Assembly (NCBI GenBank): GCA_002337085.1
Contig: DDFH01000004.1
Coordinates: 62,001 to 126,000 of the forward strand
Source: Hyphomonadaceae bacterium UBA1933
GTDB taxonomy: Bacteria > Pseudomonadota > Alphaproteobacteria > Caulobacterales > Aquidulcibacteraceae
DNA length: 64,000 nt
Reading direction: 5' to 3'
The notes under the pieces are model-generated. The model was not told the DNA's origin. It worked only from the letters and a program-made list of their open reading frames with translations, and did no database searches. Position 1 is the first letter of the stretch. Each line of letters starts with the position of its first letter. Positions 60,917 through 64,000 of this stretch are shown piece after piece. A program made the position numbers and the translations under genes.

Positions 60917-63465
60917 TATTTCCACCTAATTGTTACGCCATACATTCTTGGCTCGGCGGGGAAGCCATCAACTTGTGATGTAATCGACCGCACCGTGCCA
61001 TTTTTTGCCATCAAAGGGCTTGAACCTTGTAACGGGCCATCAAAATAAATCTGTGCATAATGCTCATCCGATAAATTATTGCCCCAAAGCATTAAATCCA
61101 AACCATCACGCATGTTTAGTGTCACGCTCGCATTATATAAATCAAGTTCACGTGTGACTTTGCGCGGGTCAAGGTTTGAACCACCATTGAATGAGGATGT
61201 GTGACGATGATTGAAATTAATGCGGTAATCATGCCCCAAAACCGTATTTTCATAGGTAATATTATTGGTAACCGTCCATTTTGGCGATGCAGTTAATTGC
61301 TGACCGGCAATTAAATAGAGGTTTAAATTCTGCCCAAGGAAAGTTGAAAAGTCCGATGGGCTGCCCAAATTATCCATATATTTGGTGTCATAATAAGCAA
61401 GCCCGCCATCATAGCGCAAACCCTTGACCATAGTTTTATAGCCAATTTCAAACTCCGCACCCTTTGAATAAACTTTGGGAACTGATGCCACAATTTGCGA
61501 AATGCCATTATATGTATTCAATTGATAATTTGAATAATCAGCATCAAATATTGCTAATGTGGTTTTTAGATTACCATTGAACCAGTTGCTTTTGATGCCA
61601 ATTTCATAATTATCGACCACCTCGGCAGAGAATGAAGTATCAGGCGAACGGATAGTTTGCGCACCAACCGCACCCGAAACAATCGACCCCTTATTATCGG
61701 ACATCACACGATCAAGATTAAAGCCACCCGCCTTATGACCATGGGCATAAGTGGCATAGATAAAAATATTATCATTAGGGCGATAATCAATGCTTAAAAC
61801 GCCTGAAAACTGGTCATCGCTAAATTTTTGCTTGTGGTCTAAACCATCCAATGCCGAGCGCGCCCAAGGCACGCAAACCGTGCCAACAACACCCGCCAAA
61901 TTTGCCGGTGCAATTGCCGATGGGTCAAAGCCATAAACCTGCTCAATAGCTTTACAACCCGCCGAGCCAGTGGTTTCATATTTGGCGGAAAAATCTTTTT
62001 CAAGGTGGTTATAACGCAAACCAAGGGTTAGGTATATTTCATCAGTAATCGCATAAATATTATGGCTATAAAGCGCGATTGAGTTGGCCTTTTGGTCAAA
62101 ATAATCCGACCAACCACCGCCCAAGGTCATGGCAGGTGAATTGGCATTAAATACCCCGCCCGTCGCCGAAGCTATAATATTGCGCAGATTTTGCGCAAAG
62201 CCAGAAACCGGATTGGTTAAAGCGCCCGCCCCTGAAAATAATCCACCAATATAGGTTTCATAATCAGAACCATAGCGGAAAACATTGTGGGCATTGGTTT
62301 GTTCATGGCTATAAAATGTGCCAACTTTCCAGCTTAGCTTGCCAATTTCGCCATCAAGGGCAAATTCTTGGGTAAATTCTTTTATTTTATTGCCCGGACG
62401 TTCAGACAAATCACGATATAAAATATCTGCCCCAGACCATTCACCATCTTGGGCATAGGCAAATCGGAAATAGCGATAAGAGGTTACAGATTTAAAATGC
62501 TTGCCACCAAAATTATAATCCACATCAAGGCTTAGACCACGATCATGCACAATTTGGTCAAAATACCTATCTGTATTGGCACTATATTCATTTTTGGTGT
62601 TGGTTGGTGACAGGGCATTTGCCGCGATACGGTTTAAAATTGCGGTCGTACTAACTGGTGTCCTGCTATCGGGAACATAAACAAAGGCATTGCAGCACGC
62701 TTCATTACGTTCAGATATATCAAAGATAAGACGTGCCTTAAGGGCATCATTGGGTTTATAGACCGCTTGTGACCGCACAAGCCAATAATTTACATCATTA
62801 TCCTTGCGCGCGTTAGGAAGCCCTTCATTAACGGTGAAATAACCATCGCGATTGCGCACCACACCAAACAGGCTTGCGGCGATATTTTTACTTATGCCGC
62901 CCGAAACCCCTGCCGCAATGCCAGTTGCATTATAATTCCCCTTGGTAAACTCACCCCAGGTTTCAGTGGTTTGGGTTGGCTCTTTGGTTTTTATGGCAAT
63001 AAGGCCGGTTGTGGTATTGCGTCCGGTAATCGTACTTTGGGGGCCGCGCAAAATTTCAACCCGCTCTAATTCACCCAAATCACCAAAGGCAACAGAAGTG
63101 CGGGCGCGCGATACATTGTCAATCATAACGCCAACACTTGGTTCAAGACCGACATTCGTCCCCTGAGTTCCAATGCCGCGAATCCGTGCGGTTACTGATG
63201 ATGCGGATTCAGACTGTGGCAATTGCAAAAATGGCGTGATTTGCACCAATTCAGAAAGATGATGGACGCCATTATCATTTAGCTTTTGTTGATTATAAAC
63301 CGAAACGGCAAGCGGTGTTTTTTCTGACTTACCTTTGCCAATAACAATAATCTGCTCATCAACATTTAAAACATCATCTGCATATGCGTGGTTCGCAATC
63401 ATGAATACCGCAAAGGCAATATTATAAGATAAAAAATTGCGATATTTTGAGTGATGTTTTTTCAT
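60913..63465 (-). CDS. TonB-dependent receptor
   Basis: The product (850 aa) has a signal peptide (cleavage near AYAD, about residue 30), a TonB box region (EQIIVIGKGKSEKTPLAVSV), a plug (LVQITPFLQLPQSESA, RIRGIGTQGTNVGLEPSVGV, VEILRGPQSTITGRNTTTG) and a barrel ending PRMYGVTIRWKY. The ATG at 63465 has GGGGACA upstream; an earlier in-frame start adds 21 residues. It has no STN domain. The layout resembles siderophore or plant-compound receptors of sphingomonads and caulobacters; the ligand is unknown. It is divergent from an HxlR regulator, which may control it. Confidence 0.9.
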   Translation of the reverse strand: MKKHHSKYRNFLSYNIAFAVFMIANHAYADDVLNVDEQIIVIGKGKSEKTPLAVSVYNQQKLNDNGVHHLSELVQITPFLQLPQSESASSVTARIRGIGTQGTNVGLEPSVGVMIDNVSRARTSVAFGDLGELERVEILRGPQSTITGRNTTTGLIAIKTKEPTQTTETWGEFTKGNYNATGIAAGVSGGISKNIAASLFGVVRNRDGYFTVNEGLPNARKDNDVNYWLVRSQAVYKPNDALKARLIFDISERNEACCNAFVYVPDSRTPVSTTAILNRIAANALSPTNTKNEYSANTDRYFDQIVHDRGLSLDVDYNFGGKHFKSVTSYRYFRFAYAQDGEWSGADILYRDLSERPGNKIKEFTQEFALDGEIGKLSWKVGTFYSHEQTNAHNVFRYGSDYETYIGGLFSGAGALTNPVSGFAQNLRNIIASATGGVFNANSPAMTLGGGWSDYFDQKANSIALYSHNIYAITDEIYLTLGLRYNHLEKDFSAKYETTGSAGCKAIEQVYGFDPSAIAPANLAGVVGTVCVPWARSALDGLDHKQKFSDDQFSGVLSIDYRPNDNIFIYATYAHGHKAGGFNLDRVMSDNKGSIVSGAVGAQTIRSPDTSFSAEVVDNYEIGIKSNWFNGNLKTTLAIFDADYSNYQLNTYNGISQIVASVPKVYSKGAEFEIGYKTMVKGLRYDGGLAYYDTKYMDNLGSPSDFSTFLGQNLNLYLIAGQQLTASPKWTVTNNITYENTVLGHDYRINFNHRHTSSFNGGSNLDPRKVTRELDLYNASVTLNMRDGLDLMLWGNNLSDEHYAQIYFDGPLQGSSPLMAKNGTVRSITSQVDGFPAEPRMYGVTIRWKY

Positions 63466-63613
63466 TTTTGTCCCCGATTTTGGCTTTATCAGAATTCGCG
63501 CTTTATAACTATGACACTTTCGTTTCAATAGAATATTTTTCTTAAAACGTCATATTTCACCATTTTTAACAAAAATATTGACATTTACCCCGCATTTTGG
63601 CAGCTAGGTTCAT

Positions 63614-64000
63614 ATGATATACTCAGATGGTACAAATGTTAGACGCCGCGCAAGGGTTGATTATGACGAATGTGGAATTGGTCTTGCCGCACAAATTCTT
63701 GGCGATAAATGGATATTACTTATATTACGTGAGGCATTGTTTAACGTCATAAGATTTGAAGATTTACGCCAAGATTTACAAATCCCAAAATCGGTTCTGT
63801 CCAAACGTCTCGTACTTTTGGTTGATAATAACATTATGGAAAAACGCCCTTATCGTGAAATAAATACGCGGGTTCGTTATTCATACCACCTTACCCGCAA
63901 GGGGCGCGGGCTTTTCAAGGCATTTTTGGCATTTATGGAATGGGGTAATGAATTTATGTTGGACAGGCAGGCAAAATACATATTTATTGATAAGCACACA
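63614..64000 (+). CDS. HxlR-family regulator, 3' end outside the window
   Basis: The frame stays open for 129 codons to the window edge. The winged-helix HxlR pattern is clear: CGIGLAAQILGDKWILLILR, then RFEDLRQDLQIPKSVLSKRL and a wing NIMEKRPYREINTRVRYSYH. HxlR regulators respond to reactive electrophiles or metabolites. The gene is divergent from the TonB receptor, with 148 bp between starts. TAGG precedes the ATG by a few bases. Confidence 0.88.
   Translation, partial: MIYSDGTNVRRRARVDYDECGIGLAAQILGDKWILLILREALFNVIRFEDLRQDLQIPKSVLSKRLVLLVDNNIMEKRPYREINTRVRYSYHLTRKGRGLFKAFLAFMEWGNEFMLDRQAKYIFIDKHT

Overview
The window is about 64 kb of an AT-rich bacterial chromosome that reads as an alphaproteobacterium. 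The signs are a TIGR02300 (FYDLN-acid) protein end, a CpdR regulator beside an N-formylglutamate amidohydrolase, a candidate MmgR/suhB-type small RNA, and several large TonB-dependent receptors of the Caulobacter/Xanthomonas kind. It looks like a free-living heterotroph with a Caulobacter- or Maricaulis-like lifestyle; the genus cannot be named from the sequence alone. I see no rRNA, phage, insertion sequence or CRISPR array.

Layout. 0-0.4 kb: end of a TIGR02300 gene, its terminator, and tRNA-Ala(GGC). 0.6-9 kb (minus strand): a seven-gene unit of oleate hydratase, TetR regulator, 3-hydroxyacyl-CoA dehydrogenase, TolC-type protein, HlyD-type adaptor and two ABC-2 permeases, which looks like fatty-acid detoxification and export. 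9.2-24.7 kb: an N-acetylglucosamine/chitin-oligomer system of nagA, nagE and an EIIA-HPr-EI fusion (minus), then a GntR regulator, NagB-II deaminase, an EEP-family hydrolase, a TonB receptor, a GH20 hexosaminidase and NagX (plus). An identical 15-bp element lies in front of both main transcription units; a GlcNAc-type kinase lies apart at 44.2 kb.

24.7-33 kb is the most unusual part. A minus-strand cluster (T_hemolysin-family acyltransferase-like protein, a fused acyl-AMP ligase/haem-oxygenase-like diiron oxidase, an SDR and a TPR protein) diverges from a FecI-type sigma factor, FecR and a TonB receptor. A two-part motif (TTTTACGACA, 9-10 nt, GGTGGTGTCAT) occurs in the promoter of the biosynthetic cluster and again in front of fecR, suggesting that one ECF sigma factor drives both the synthesis of an acyl-derived product and a receptor. 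The receptor has no visible signal peptide and is in frame with fecR across one stop codon.

33-37.5 kb: D-glutamate/D-amino-acid catabolism (DgcA, RpiR regulator, DgcN, periplasmic D-aminoacylase). 38-44.2 kb: an NAD-linked [NiFe] hydrogenase (hoxFUYH, hoxW, hupE, hypA, hypC). 44.2-55.9 kb: GlcNAc-type kinase, sbcCD, hemCD, a DUF4153 membrane protein, cysQ, galE and galU. 56-64 kb: tRNA-Val(GAC), a VOC protein, a GNAT acetyltransferase, a small membrane ORF, a rhodanese lipoprotein, cpdR, N-formylglutamate amidohydrolase, the candidate sRNA, gpmA, a stand-alone RibD-type deaminase, a TonB receptor and the start of a divergent HxlR regulator.

All functional calls come from reading translated motifs and gene context; no database search was run.
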